Source of the DNA: Microbacteriaceae bacterium
GTDB lineage: Bacteria > Actinomycetota > Actinomycetes > Actinomycetales > Microbacteriaceae
Length of the DNA stretch: 64,000 bases
Assembly: GCA_027487865.1 (NCBI GenBank)
Contig: JAIYCT010000003.1
Span: 491,455-555,454 of the forward strand
Direction: 5' to 3'
The position numbers were made by a program, and so were the translations under genes. Positions 50,700 through 60,273 of the stretch are shown here, piece by piece. The notes below the pieces were generated by a model that was given only the letters and a program-made list of their open reading frames with translations, had not been told where the DNA came from and searched no databases. Each line of letters starts with the position of its first letter. Position 1 is the first letter of the stretch.

Positions 50700-52198
50700 T
50701 GGCTAAAGAAGCGCTAATGCCCTACGAGCAGGCAATCGAGCAGTTTGAGGTTGTTATTGGTCTTGAGGTTCACGTGGAGCTGAACACCAAGTCCAAGATG
50801 TTCTGTGGCTGCGCAAACATTTTCGGCAACGAGCCAAACACCAATGTCTGCCCAATCTGTATCGGGCTTCCAGGATCGCTTCCTGCGGTGAACAAGAAGG
50901 CGGTTGAGTCATCAATCGCCATCGGCTTGGCACTTGGATGCCAGATCGCACCAACCGGGCGTTTTTCCAGAAAGAACTACTTCTACCCTGACCTTGCAAA
51001 GAATTTCCAAACCTCTCAGTACGACGAGCCAATTGCCTTTGAGGGCAAGATCAACATTGAGCTTGAAGACGGTGTAGTTTTTGAGGTTCTAATCGAGCGT
51101 GCTCACATGGAAGAGGATGCTGGAAAGCTCACTCACATCGGTGGCGCAACCGGTCGTATTCAGGGAGCGGAATACTCGCTGGTTGACTACAACCGTGCAG
51201 GTGTTCCTCTGGTTGAAATTGTGACCAAGCCGGTTTATGGAGCAGGTGCCAGAGCGCCTGAGCTTGCGGCTGCTTATGTTCACGCGATTCGCGAGATCGT
51301 CAAGAGCATGAATGTTTCTGACGCTCGTATGGAGCGCGGCAATGTTCGGTGTGACGCAAACGTTTCGCTAAGGCCTCACGGTCAGGCCAAGCTTGGTACC
51401 CGCACCGAGACCAAGAACGTAAACTCGCTTCGCTCGGTCGAGAACGCGGTTCGCTACGAGATTCAGCGCCAGGCTCACATCCTGGCCAATGGCGGCACCA
51501 TCACCCAGGAGACCAGACACTGGCACGAAGACCGCGGTTACACCTCGGCCGGTCGACCAAAGTCTGATGCCGACGACTACCGCTACTTCCCAGAGCCAGA
51601 CCTGGTTCCTGTTCAGCCATCTTTGGCGTGGATCGAAGAGATTCGAGCTACGTTGCCTGAGAACCCGGGCCTTCGCCGTAAGCGCCTCATGGAGGCTTGG
51701 GGCTTTGCTGAGCTTGAGTTCCGCGATGTCGTGAACTCAGACCTGCTAGACCAGGTTGAGGCGACAGTTGCTGCAGGAGCAGCCCCACAAGCCGCTAGAA
51801 AGTGGTGGACCGGAGAGCTTGCTCGTCTTGCTAACTCACAAGAGGTTGCGGTCCAGGACCTAAGCATCACCCCAGCCCAGGTGGCCAAGATTCAGCAGTT
51901 GATTGATTCTGGCGAGCTAACTGATCGAATGGCTAGAGACGTTGTTGCCGGTGTGCTAGCTGGTGAAGGTGATCCTGAGGCAGTCATTGAAAAGCGTGGC
52001 CTAAAGGTAGTTTCTGACGACGGTGCATTGATTGCAGCCATCGATGAGGCACTTGCCAAGCAGCCGGATGTTCTGGAGAAGATCCGCGAGGGTAAGGTTC
52101 AGGCCGCTGGTGCCGTTATCGGTGCTGTCATGCAGGCGATGCGCGGTCAAGTGGATGCCGCTAGGGTTCGCGAGTTGATTCTCGAGCGAGCAAAGTAA
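50699..52198 (+). CDS. gatB: Glutamyl/aspartyl-tRNA amidotransferase subunit B
   Basis: 499 residues. The cradle domain shows [20 protein letters not shown] and [12 protein letters not shown], the zinc-site region of GatB, then [14 protein letters not shown], and a C-terminal YqeY-like helical domain. It activates the misacylated tRNA with ATP. ATG 50699 overlaps the gatA stop by one base. A strong terminator follows. Confidence 0.96.
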   Translation: MAKEALMPYEQAIEQFEVVIGLEVHVELNTKSKMFCGCANIFGNEPNTNVCPICIGLPGSLPAVNKKAVESSIAIGLALGCQIAPTGRFSRKNYFYPDLAKNFQTSQYDEPIAFEGKINIELEDGVVFEVLIERAHMEEDAGKLTHIGGATGRIQGAEYSLVDYNRAGVPLVEIVTKPVYGAGARAPELAAAYVHAIREIVKSMNVSDARMERGNVRCDANVSLRPHGQAKLGTRTETKNVNSLRSVENAVRYEIQRQAHILANGGTITQETRHWHEDRGYTSAGRPKSDADDYRYFPEPDLVPVQPSLAWIEEIRATLPENPGLRRKRLMEAWGFAELEFRDVVNSDLLDQVEATVAAGAAPQAARKWWTGELARLANSQEVAVQDLSITPAQVAKIQQLIDSGELTDRMARDVVAGVLAGEGDPEAVIEKRGLKVVSDDGALIAAIDEALAKQPDVLEKIREGKVQAAGAVIGAVMQAMRGQVDAARVRELILERAK

Positions 52199-52207
52199 TT
52201 TAAAGGA

Positions 52208-52239
52208 AAAAGACCGAGGAGAAATCCTCGGTCTTTTTT
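52208..52239. terminator. Bidirectional rho-independent terminator between gatB and tRNA-His
   Basis: AAAGACCGAGGA-GAAA-TCCTCGGTCTTT forms a 12-base stem. T6 follows on the plus strand and an A-rich flank upstream gives a T-tract on the minus strand, so one hairpin ends gatCAB and the minus-strand tRNA-His transcript. Confidence 0.9.
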
Positions 52240-52242
52240 CAT

Positions 52243-52319
52243 TGGGGTGAGTAACGGGACTTGAACCCGCGGCCCCCTGGACCACAACCAGGTGCTCTAC
52301 CAGCTGAGCTATACCCACC
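52243..52319 (-). tRNA. tRNA-His (anticodon GTG), CCA encoded
   Basis: The cloverleaf is complete: acceptor GTGGGTA/TACTCAC, D arm GCTC-AGCTGGTA-GAGC, anticodon arm CCTGG-TTGTGGT-CCAGG with GTG, T arm GCGGG-TTCAAGT-CCCGT. A G precedes the acceptor stem (52319) and faces the C discriminator (52246), the G-1:C73 pair specific to tRNA-His. CCA is encoded at 52243-52245. A 22-base spacer separates it from the orn stop. Confidence 0.97.
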
Positions 52320-52341
52320 ATGTCTGGCAAGCCAGAACGGG

Positions 52342-52944
52342 TTAGATTCTATCAGCGCTGAGGGATTTAGCTATACCCTTTGCAGTTTCTGAATCTGGAC
52401 CCGGTGCCTCAACCAAGATTGCCTTGCGGTAATAACGCAGTTCCTGGATCGACTCCAGAATGTCCGCAAGGGCTCGGTGGTTGCCGGTCTTTTTGGGAAG
52501 TTGGAAGTAAACCCTTGGGAACCAGCGCCTAGAAAGCTCCTTCAACGAGCTGACATCGATGTTGCGATAGTGCAGGAACTTATCGAGGTTTGGCATTTGG
52601 CGGTTTAGGAACATGCGATCGGTGCCAATCGAGTTACCGGCTAGGGGAGCGGTGCGCCCCTCCGATACCCACTGCTTGATGTATTCGAGGACTTGCTTTT
52701 CCGCCTTGGCCATCGAGATTCCCTTCGGGATCTCTTCAAGTAACCCAGAATCGGTGTGCATTTGACGAACAAAGTCACCCATGTTTCTCAAAGCTTTGCC
52801 ACTTGGCTTGATTACAAGCTGGAGCCCTGGATCGAGGAGATTCAACTCGCCATCGGTAACCACGACACCGATCTCGCAGATCTCGTCAACCGTGATCTCG
52901 AGACCGGTCATCTCGCAGTCAACCCAAACTATGTAATCAGACAA
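52342..52944 (-). CDS. orn: Oligoribonuclease
   Basis: 200 residues, DEDDh exonuclease. Seen are IVWVDCEMTGLEI (first Asp/Glu), GNSIGTDRMFLNRQMP and HRALADILESIQELRYY (His and Asp). It degrades 2-5 nucleotide RNAs and pGpG. TTG 52944 has AAGGGATC upstream, located after the stop of the exporter gene ten bases away. Followed by tRNA-His in the same orientation, as often in Actinobacteria. Confidence 0.95.
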   Translation of the reverse strand: MSDYIVWVDCEMTGLEITVDEICEIGVVVTDGELNLLDPGLQLVIKPSGKALRNMGDFVRQMHTDSGLLEEIPKGISMAKAEKQVLEYIKQWVSEGRTAPLAGNSIGTDRMFLNRQMPNLDKFLHYRNIDVSSLKELSRRWFPRVYFQLPKKTGNHRALADILESIQELRYYRKAILVEAPGPDSETAKGIAKSLSADRI

Positions 52945-52954
52945 ACCAGATCCC

Positions 52955-55900
52955 TTAGTCGCCGGAGTGGCGGGAGTTCTTAGCGGCCTTCTTCTGGGCC
53001 TTTCGATCCGCCTTCTCGGCTTTTTTCTGGGCCTTCAGGTCCTGCTTCGAAGGTCCGCTAACAATTGGGTTTTCGCTGGTCAAAAAGTCAAGCGACTCAT
53101 CGGCAGGCTGGATTGCCGCGATAGGTGCTGTCTCGGTCTTAGCCTCATTCCACTGCATGGTTGCTTCACTGTCGAGCTCAACCTCGTCCTGAGTGATTGA
53201 CCAAGAGAGATTTGGGGTTTCGGCAGGCTGGGCAGGGGTAAAGGACTCAGCAATGGCGTCAGCAATTGCATCCTCGGATACTTCCTCTGATGCAACTTCG
53301 GCAACAGCTGCCGGCTGCTTATTTGTAGCCTCGCCTACTACCGGCGCTGAAACAAGTGTCTTTGCTTCCGATTTGGCCTGCTTCTTCTCGGCCCTCTTCG
53401 CAGCCTTTGCTTCACGGCGCTTGACTCGGATTGCCTTACGTTCCTTGCGGCCTTCAACCAACCAGTAGAGGGTTGGCACCAAAAGCAAGGTCAATAGCGT
53501 GGAGGAGAACAGACCACCAATAACCACGATTGCCAGTGGCTGGGAGATGAATCCCGAATCACCGGTTAGACCAATCGCCATTGGGGTTAGGGCGAAGATT
53601 GTCGCGAGTGCGGTCATTAAAATTGGACGAAGTCGCTGACGTGCTCCAGAAATGAGTGAGTCTTCGACCGATCTACCTTCCTTGCGATACTGATTCACAA
53701 GGTCAATCAGCACGATCGCGTTGGTTACCACGATTCCAATCAGCATCAACATACCGATCAGGGCTGGAACGCCAAGTGGTGTGTCGGTTAGTAGCAATAG
53801 CCCAAGAGCACCGGTGGCGGCAAATGGGATTGATACCAAAAGCAACAGCGGCTGGATTAGCGAACCAAAGGTTGCAACCATGACCACATAAACAATCGCG
53901 ATCGCTGCAAGTAGTGCCAGACCAAGCTGCTCAAAACTCTCGGCCTGGTCGGCTGCTGCTCCACCGATGGTTGCAGTTACGCCTGCTGGAAGCTCAATTG
54001 CATCAAGCTTTGCGGTGATGTCAACGGTAATTGCACCTAGGTCATCGCCTTCAGGAGCTACCGACACCTTGGCGGTGCGGTTACCTTCCTTGGAAGTGAT
54101 TGAGGTTGGCTTTAGTACCTCTTCAACAGAAGCAATTGAGTCCAAGCGAACCAGTCCGGTAAAGGATGGGATTACCAAGGCTTTGATCTCGCTGATGCTT
54201 TCAGGTAGGTCGGTTCCAGCAACATAAACCGAAACATCCTCACCCTCGATGCTGACTCGACCAAGTGGGCTCGGGCGAAGCTGTGCTGCAACAATTCCGG
54301 TCACCTGGGTCTCGGTAAAGCCAAGCTTGGCTGCCTTTTCGCGGTCAACCACGATCTCAAGCACTCGCTCATCGGCATCCAGGGTGCTGGTTACGCCAGA
54401 GGTGTTGGCAACGCCATCCATCTCGGCGGTGATGAGGTCTACGGCCTCTTGCAATGAACCGTTGTCGCTAGATGCAACATCGATGTCGATGGTCTCCGAG
54501 GAACCGAATCCACCACCGGATGAGATGGTGAGGTCAGAATCCTTTGGCACCTCAAGTTCAAGAATCTGAGACTTTATGGCTTCAACTTCAAACTCTTCAC
54601 CAACCTGAACCGTGATCGAGATACCAGAAGCTGCTGCACCGAATGCTACTCGGCCATCTGCTGCCGATCCAACGGTTGACTGCACGACTGTCACGCCCTC
54701 AACGGCAAGAATCTGCTGCTCAAGCTCATCCGATGCCTTGTCTTGTTCTTCAAAGGTGGTTGAGGCTGGCATCTCTAGTCGAGCGATGAACTGGCTAGAG
54801 CCAGCTCCGTCGATGAAGTTGGTCTTTAGCTGTGGCACTAGGGAGAAGGTGTAGCCAAGAATTAGCACGGATGCAAAAAGCGTCAACCAAGGGTGACGAC
54901 GAGTCCCATTTAGTAGCGGTAGGTAACCGCGCTGCAGAAGGCTCTTCTGCTCACGCTCTTCTTCAGCGTGACGCTGCTTCTTCTCAAACTTCTTTGGATC
55001 GGCTTCCTTGATAGCAACCAAACGCTTTGGCATTCTGAGGAACCAGTAGGCAAGCACCGGCACGATGGTTAGCGATACCAATAGTGATGCTAGAAGCGCA
55101 ATGGCAACAGTGAAGGCGAATGGTCTAAATAGCTCACCGATTAGGCCGCCAACCAAAGCGATTGGCAAGAACACCGCAACGGTGGTGATGGTCGAGGCAG
55201 TAATCGCGCTCGATACCTCACGAACTGCAGTTAGCACAGCCTTCTTGCGTGACTCGCCATAGCTGAGGTGACGGTTGATGTTTTCAATAACAACAATCGA
55301 GTCATCAACCACGCGACCAATGGCAATGGTTAGAGCACCCAGGGTCAAAATGTTTAGTGAGTAGTCCGCCGTCTGCAGTCCGATAAAGGTAATCAACACA
55401 GAGGTTGGGATCGAGATTGCGGTGATCAGGGTGGATTTCACCGAGAACAAGAAAATCAAAATGATGATGACCGCGAAGGTCAGACCCAAAAGGCCCTCAG
55501 TTGTTAGGTCCTTGATTGACTTCTCAATAAAAGGAGCCTGGTCCAAGGTGGTAACGACCGTTACGTCTCCGCCCAAGGCCGCCTCAAGGTCGGAAACGAG
55601 ATCCTGTACACCTTTAGATACGGCAACAGTGTTGGCATCTGGAGTCTTGGTAATCGAAACAGCCAGCGATGGCTTTCCGTTAGTTCTGGCGATCGAGGTG
55701 ACCGGAGAATCCTCGTAGACGACATCAGCTACATCGCCAATGGTTACAACACTCGATGAGCTGCCACCAACCAGTGGTAGTGCCTCGATTGCTTCAACTG
55801 TGTTGACCGCTGAGCCCATTTGAATGGCGATTGAGCCATTGTCATCCACCAGGGTTCCAACCGGAAGCACCAAGCCATTTGCAGTCAAGGCACTTGCAAT

Positions 55901-56512
55901 ATCACGCTGGCTCAGTCCGGCTGATGCCAAACGGAACTGGTTCAAAGTTAGGTTTATCTGCTTGGTGATTGCACCGGAAACCGCAATATCGCGAACTCCA
56001 TCGACCTGCTGGAAAATACTTGGAGCGCTCTGCGCAAGCTCCTTGCCAATCGCCTCGTTGTCGCCGTCGTTCGCTGAAACAGCAAGCACGATGATTGGTA
56101 CAGAGTCAAAAGAACCTGAAAGAACCTGAGGCTCAGCACCCTGTGGCAGTGAGCCCTGGACCTTGCTGATGGCGTTGTTTAGTCGCTCATTTGCCTGAGC
56201 GGTGGTAGTTCCGAATGCAAAAGAAACTCGAATGACAGATAGGCCAGTTGTCGAGGTTACGGTGGTGGATTCAAGGTTCTCAAGGCTCAAAATCGCGTTC
56301 TCAATTGGCACCGAGACCTGCTCGTCAACCACCTCAGGAGAGGCTCCCGCGTAGCTGGTCACAATCGCAGCAGATGGGATCTCAATCGAAGGAATCAGCT
56401 CCTGCTTGAGGCTGCCCAGTGACAAGACTCCAAAAGCCGCGATGATCACGGTGACTAGAGCGACTACAGCGCGATTGGCAAGAGAAAGCTTGGAAAGTAG
56501 GAACAACTTCAA
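52955..56512 (-). CDS. RND-type efflux transporter permease (AcrB/HAE family)
   Basis: 1185 residues. The RND architecture is complete: TM1 (about 14-30), a first large extracytoplasmic loop, TM2-6 with GRVVDDSIVVIENI, which holds the proton-relay Asp pair region of TM4, a second loop and the TM7-12 block ending LVPTLYWLVEGRKERK. A cytoplasmic tail of about 150 residues (about 1040-1185) is rich in K/A/E. No adaptor (MFP) or outer-membrane channel gene lies nearby. TTG 56512 has CGAGG upstream. Substrate unknown. Confidence 0.9.
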   Translation of the reverse strand: MKLFLLSKLSLANRAVVALVTVIIAAFGVLSLGSLKQELIPSIEIPSAAIVTSYAGASPEVVDEQVSVPIENAILSLENLESTTVTSTTGLSVIRVSFAFGTTTAQANERLNNAISKVQGSLPQGAEPQVLSGSFDSVPIIVLAVSANDGDNEAIGKELAQSAPSIFQQVDGVRDIAVSGAITKQINLTLNQFRLASAGLSQRDIASALTANGLVLPVGTLVDDNGSIAIQMGSAVNTVEAIEALPLVGGSSSSVVTIGDVADVVYEDSPVTSIARTNGKPSLAVSITKTPDANTVAVSKGVQDLVSDLEAALGGDVTVVTTLDQAPFIEKSIKDLTTEGLLGLTFAVIIILIFLFSVKSTLITAISIPTSVLITFIGLQTADYSLNILTLGALTIAIGRVVDDSIVVIENINRHLSYGESRKKAVLTAVREVSSAITASTITTVAVFLPIALVGGLIGELFRPFAFTVAIALLASLLVSLTIVPVLAYWFLRMPKRLVAIKEADPKKFEKKQRHAEEEREQKSLLQRGYLPLLNGTRRHPWLTLFASVLILGYTFSLVPQLKTNFIDGAGSSQFIARLEMPASTTFEEQDKASDELEQQILAVEGVTVVQSTVGSAADGRVAFGAAASGISITVQVGEEFEVEAIKSQILELEVPKDSDLTISSGGGFGSSETIDIDVASSDNGSLQEAVDLITAEMDGVANTSGVTSTLDADERVLEIVVDREKAAKLGFTETQVTGIVAAQLRPSPLGRVSIEGEDVSVYVAGTDLPESISEIKALVIPSFTGLVRLDSIASVEEVLKPTSITSKEGNRTAKVSVAPEGDDLGAITVDITAKLDAIELPAGVTATIGGAAADQAESFEQLGLALLAAIAIVYVVMVATFGSLIQPLLLLVSIPFAATGALGLLLLTDTPLGVPALIGMLMLIGIVVTNAIVLIDLVNQYRKEGRSVEDSLISGARQRLRPILMTALATIFALTPMAIGLTGDSGFISQPLAIVVIGGLFSSTLLTLLLVPTLYWLVEGRKERKAIRVKRREAKAAKRAEKKQAKSEAKTLVSAPVVGEATNKQPAAVAEVASEEVSEDAIADAIAESFTPAQPAETPNLSWSITQDEVELDSEATMQWNEAKTETAPIAAIQPADESLDFLTSENPIVSGPSKQDLKAQKKAEKADRKAQKKAAKNSRHSGD

Positions 56513-56527
56513 CCTCGAATGTTTAGA

Positions 56528-56554
56528 TGACTAGTTAGAACAGCCAACTGTCAA
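56528..56554 (-). promoter_or_regulatory. Candidate promoter of the RND exporter gene
   Basis: A perfect -35 TTGACA (56554-56549, minus strand) in the 109-base putA-exporter gap; the best -10 is TAGTCA at a 15-base spacing, so the -10 is uncertain. Confidence 0.35.
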
Positions 56555-56621
56555 GAATACTCCCAAAAACCCACTATTTTCTGTGCTGGGGGATAACCGA
56601 CCCTGTGAAAAAGCTGTGCGT

Positions 56622-59600
56622 CTAGAACTCCAAAGCCTTTATGAACCTAACTGGATTGCCGAAGCGATGAGCGGTGATTGCCACTGACTGCTCTTTGAAG
56701 TAGGGGAGTAGCTCGAGGTAGCCAGACTCGGTCGGTTTTTGGTCGTGAATTGCAATCTCACAACTTGCCAATGCAGAATCGGCAGCAACCGGAGATTTAG
56801 CACCTATCCAGCGAACTCGACTCTGCGAGCCGCTAATTCTTGCCAGCCACTGAGATTCCGATTCGATCTTTACGCTCACACCAAGCTTCCTCAGGGGCTT
56901 GAGCAAGCGCTGCGGGATTTCAAAGGCTGAAACCGTCCCATTGCCTAGGGCTGCCATGGTTGCAATTGAGCGCCAGGAATCAAAACGAGTTGCTGATTCG
57001 CTGATTCGTAGCTCGCAGCCTGCCGGAACATAGCGAAGCACGTTGATTTCGCTTGCTAGACCACTTGGGTCAGTGCGCTGCGGGAAGTAATCGCGCCTTG
57101 CGGCGATATCGTTTTGCAAGCCGCGGGTAAGGGACTCAACCTCAGAATCGGTCAGCTCACTCTCAGCGGCCAAGGCCAAAATCTGCAGCAGCTGCTTGTT
57201 CTTGATTACCTCGCGCAAAATTGCTGGCTTGGATCCAAAGTCGGTCAGGGTGGCCAGGTAGTTTGGGCCACCAGCCTTGGCCGTTGGACCGATCGAGCTG
57301 CGCTTCCAGCCACCAAACGGCTGGCGCTGCACAATCGCACCGGTAATGGTGCGGTTGACGTAAAGGTTTCCTGCCTCAACCTTAGAAATCCACTCGTTGA
57401 TTTCAACTGGGTCCAGCGAGTGCAGACCTGCGGTTAGGCCGTAGTCAACGGCATTCTGAATTTCAATCGCATCTTCTAGATTGCGCGAGGTCATAACCGA
57501 GAGCATCGGTCCAAAGTATTCGGTTTTGTGTGACTTGGAGCCGGGGCGAACACCTACGCGAATTCCAGGAGACCAAAGCTTGCCTGAGTCATCTAACTTC
57601 TTTGGCTCTAATAACCAGCTTTCGCCGCGTTCCAGAGTGGTGAGCCCCTTAAGCAGCTTGCCCTGCGGCGCTTCGATAACGGGTCCCATTTGGGCCATAG
57701 GGTCTTGTGGGTGAGCCACGTGAATCGACTTGACTGCATCTTCAAGCTGACGCATAAAGCGTTTTGACTTTGCAACTGAGCCAACCAAAATCACCAGGGA
57801 AGCGGCAGAACACTTCTGTCCTGCGTGACCAAATGCCGAGTAGGCAATGTCTTTGACCGCAAGGTCAAGGTCAGCATTTGGAGTGACAATAATCGCGTTT
57901 TTCCCGCTGGTCTCCGCGAACAACCTTAGGTTCGGGTTGAACTTGCGGAACAGCTGAGCTGTTTCAAAGCCACCGGTCAAGATCACCTGGTCAACATCGG
58001 GATGAGAAATCAACTTCGAACCAAGAGCTCGCTCCTCTAGCTGAATAGGCACCAATACTCCAGCCGGTAGAACCTCATTCATAAGCGATGCAACAACAGC
58101 ACCACACCTTGCAGCCTGACCAGCTGGTTTGAATACCACGGCAGATCCTGCGGCAATGGCAGCCAATGCGCTTCCGGCAGGAATGGCGATCGGAAAATTC
58201 CAAGGCGGGGTGACCAGAGTTACTCTTCTTGGCTTTGCTACAGCGCCATCTATCTCGGCAAGTTTTTTGGCCTGCTCGGCGTAGTAGTGCGCAAAGTCGA
58301 TTGCCTCAGACACCTCGGCATCGGCCTGGTCAAACCCCTTACCGGTTTCGCTCATCGCAACTTCAATGAGGTCGCCTCGGTTGCGCTCAAGCAACACACC
58401 GATTTGATGCAAGAGGGCAGCTCTTTCGTAAGGGTCACGTTTGCCCCACTCAATACCAGCTTGTTCTGCGGTAGCAATTGCTTCGTTTAGTGCTGTCTCA
58501 GTTTCGATGAACTGCTTTTCAATCTCAGACTTTCCAAGTCGAGAGGAACTACTGCGCTTGATGATCTCGTATGCCCAGACTCTGTTACCAGCAAGAGCCG
58601 GGTCAGTGTCTGGTGCATTCTCGAATCCAGCGGCTGGAATCACTGCCGAATCATTGCGACGATCCTGCAGACGATTGGGGATTGGAACCTGGTCATCCAG
58701 CATCGACATGGAAGTTACAAAGCGATTCTTCTCAATCTCGAACGACTCTTGCTTACTCAGCTGGAATGCATTGGAGAGGAAGTTTTCTTTGCTCGCGCCC
58801 TCTTCAAGACGGCGAATCAAGTAGGCGATTGCCACATCAAATTCTTGCGGGTGAACAACAGGCGTGTACAGAACCAGGGAACCGACGCTCTTACGAACGA
58901 CCTCAGCCTGAGCTGGGGCCATGCCGAGCAGCATCTCGACATCCATGCCGTTTTCAATGCCGCGCTGTTGAGAGAGCGCCCAGGCAAAGGCAAGGTCAAA
59001 GAGGTTGTGTCCTGCAACACCGATTCGAACATTCCGAATGCGATCTGAAGTCAATGCATAGTTCAGTACTCGTTTGTAGTTGGCATCCGCAGCCGCCTTT
59101 GACTCAACCGTTGCCAGCGGCCAGCCATGCATTTCGGCATCGACCTGCTCCATTGGCAAGTTCGCGCCCTTTACAACGCGAACCTTGATTGCGGCTCCGC
59201 CAGCTAGAACCCTAAGCGCAGCCCACTGCTGCAGATCTATCATCGCTCTAAGCGCATCCGGCAGATAAGCCTGCAAAACGATTCCAGCTGACAGAGACTT
59301 GAACTGTGGCTTGGACAGAATCCGCTTGAACACCTCGATGGTGAGGTCCAGGTCGTGGTATTCCTCCATGTCCAAGTTGATGAACTTATTCGCACCATCT
59401 CGCATGGCCAGTTCGTAAAGCGGAGTAAGACGCTCAACAACCTCGGTGACGTTTTCATCAAATGCCCACTTGGAGTGCGGGGCAGTGGTTGCTGAAACCT
59501 TTAGAGAGATGTAGTCAATATCCTTGCGGCTCAGAAGCTCTGCCGTTTTATTGAGTTTGCGCTTGGCCTCAAGATCGCCAAGCACTGCTTCGCCGAGCAG

Positions 59601-60053
59601 GTTGATGTTGAGGGCCGCGCCAGAGCCTTTGATGCGTCGAAGAGCAGGACCTAGTTTCCCCATCGATGCGTCGATTACCAGGTGGCTCACCATTTTCCTG
59701 AGCACTCGGCGGGCGATTGGAACCACTATTTGAGGGAATAGAGGCGCAAACACCGCTCCTACGCCAATAAGAAAACGCATTGCGAAGGGTAAAAACTTAG
59801 GGGTTAGCCGGCGAAGCTGGTTTAGATTCCGGGCGGCAACTTTTTTATCTTCTGGGCGAATCACGCCATCAACGAAGCCAACCGCAAATTCGAGACCGTT
59901 TGCATCTTGCAGCAGTCCCGCTAGCCGCTTGGATGCTTTTGGAGTCGGGAGCTTTGCAGCCTCCTCAATCCATTTTTGAGTTTGGGCAATAGCCGCCTCG
60001 ACCAGTTCTTCTCTGCCTTGAATGGCAGGAATCTGAGTTGTGGAAAGCGACAT
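56622..60053 (-). CDS. putA: Bifunctional proline dehydrogenase / L-glutamate-gamma-semialdehyde dehydrogenase (PutA)
   Basis: 1143 residues. The proline dehydrogenase barrel (about 130-430) shows NLDMEEYHDLDLTIEVF, VRVVKGANLPMEQVDAE and GVAGHNLFDLAFAW. The aldehyde dehydrogenase domain (about 500-960) shows VTPPWNFPIAIPAG, FAETSGKNA (general-base E714) and HAGQKCSAASL (nucleophile C748). About 170 further residues follow the dehydrogenase core. It oxidises proline to glutamate in two steps with substrate channelling. ATG 60053 has AAGGGGACC upstream; an earlier in-frame start adds 17 atypical residues. No DNA-binding RHH domain, so it is not a transcriptional self-regulator. Confidence 0.95.
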   Translation of the reverse strand: MSLSTTQIPAIQGREELVEAAIAQTQKWIEEAAKLPTPKASKRLAGLLQDANGLEFAVGFVDGVIRPEDKKVAARNLNQLRRLTPKFLPFAMRFLIGVGAVFAPLFPQIVVPIARRVLRKMVSHLVIDASMGKLGPALRRIKGSGAALNINLLGEAVLGDLEAKRKLNKTAELLSRKDIDYISLKVSATTAPHSKWAFDENVTEVVERLTPLYELAMRDGANKFINLDMEEYHDLDLTIEVFKRILSKPQFKSLSAGIVLQAYLPDALRAMIDLQQWAALRVLAGGAAIKVRVVKGANLPMEQVDAEMHGWPLATVESKAAADANYKRVLNYALTSDRIRNVRIGVAGHNLFDLAFAWALSQQRGIENGMDVEMLLGMAPAQAEVVRKSVGSLVLYTPVVHPQEFDVAIAYLIRRLEEGASKENFLSNAFQLSKQESFEIEKNRFVTSMSMLDDQVPIPNRLQDRRNDSAVIPAAGFENAPDTDPALAGNRVWAYEIIKRSSSSRLGKSEIEKQFIETETALNEAIATAEQAGIEWGKRDPYERAALLHQIGVLLERNRGDLIEVAMSETGKGFDQADAEVSEAIDFAHYYAEQAKKLAEIDGAVAKPRRVTLVTPPWNFPIAIPAGSALAAIAAGSAVVFKPAGQAARCGAVVASLMNEVLPAGVLVPIQLEERALGSKLISHPDVDQVILTGGFETAQLFRKFNPNLRLFAETSGKNAIIVTPNADLDLAVKDIAYSAFGHAGQKCSAASLVILVGSVAKSKRFMRQLEDAVKSIHVAHPQDPMAQMGPVIEAPQGKLLKGLTTLERGESWLLEPKKLDDSGKLWSPGIRVGVRPGSKSHKTEYFGPMLSVMTSRNLEDAIEIQNAVDYGLTAGLHSLDPVEINEWISKVEAGNLYVNRTITGAIVQRQPFGGWKRSSIGPTAKAGGPNYLATLTDFGSKPAILREVIKNKQLLQILALAAESELTDSEVESLTRGLQNDIAARRDYFPQRTDPSGLASEINVLRYVPAGCELRISESATRFDSWRSIATMAALGNGTVSAFEIPQRLLKPLRKLGVSVKIESESQWLARISGSQSRVRWIGAKSPVAADSALASCEIAIHDQKPTESGYLELLPYFKEQSVAITAHRFGNPVRFIKALEF

Positions 60054-60273
60054 TGGTCCCCTTGTGAAAAGAATGGTCTGCAACGACAACTCTAACAATC
60101 CCACCCGCAGTGGGTGCCCAATTGGAGCTGAGCAGGCGGGTCGATTCGTCCCTCGGTAAAACCTTTACAAAATTGATACCTTGGAGCGCCACTATCCAGA
60201 GAGCAAAATAGCGTCTCCAGATACACTCTTTACTGATTCGGACACTGCCGTTCGACACTGACTGGGTGATACT

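Noticed and set aside
52208..52239. Hairpin after gatB as a small RNA
   Set aside because: It has the full form of a bidirectional terminator (12-base stem, GAAA loop, T-tract on both strands) and nothing more.
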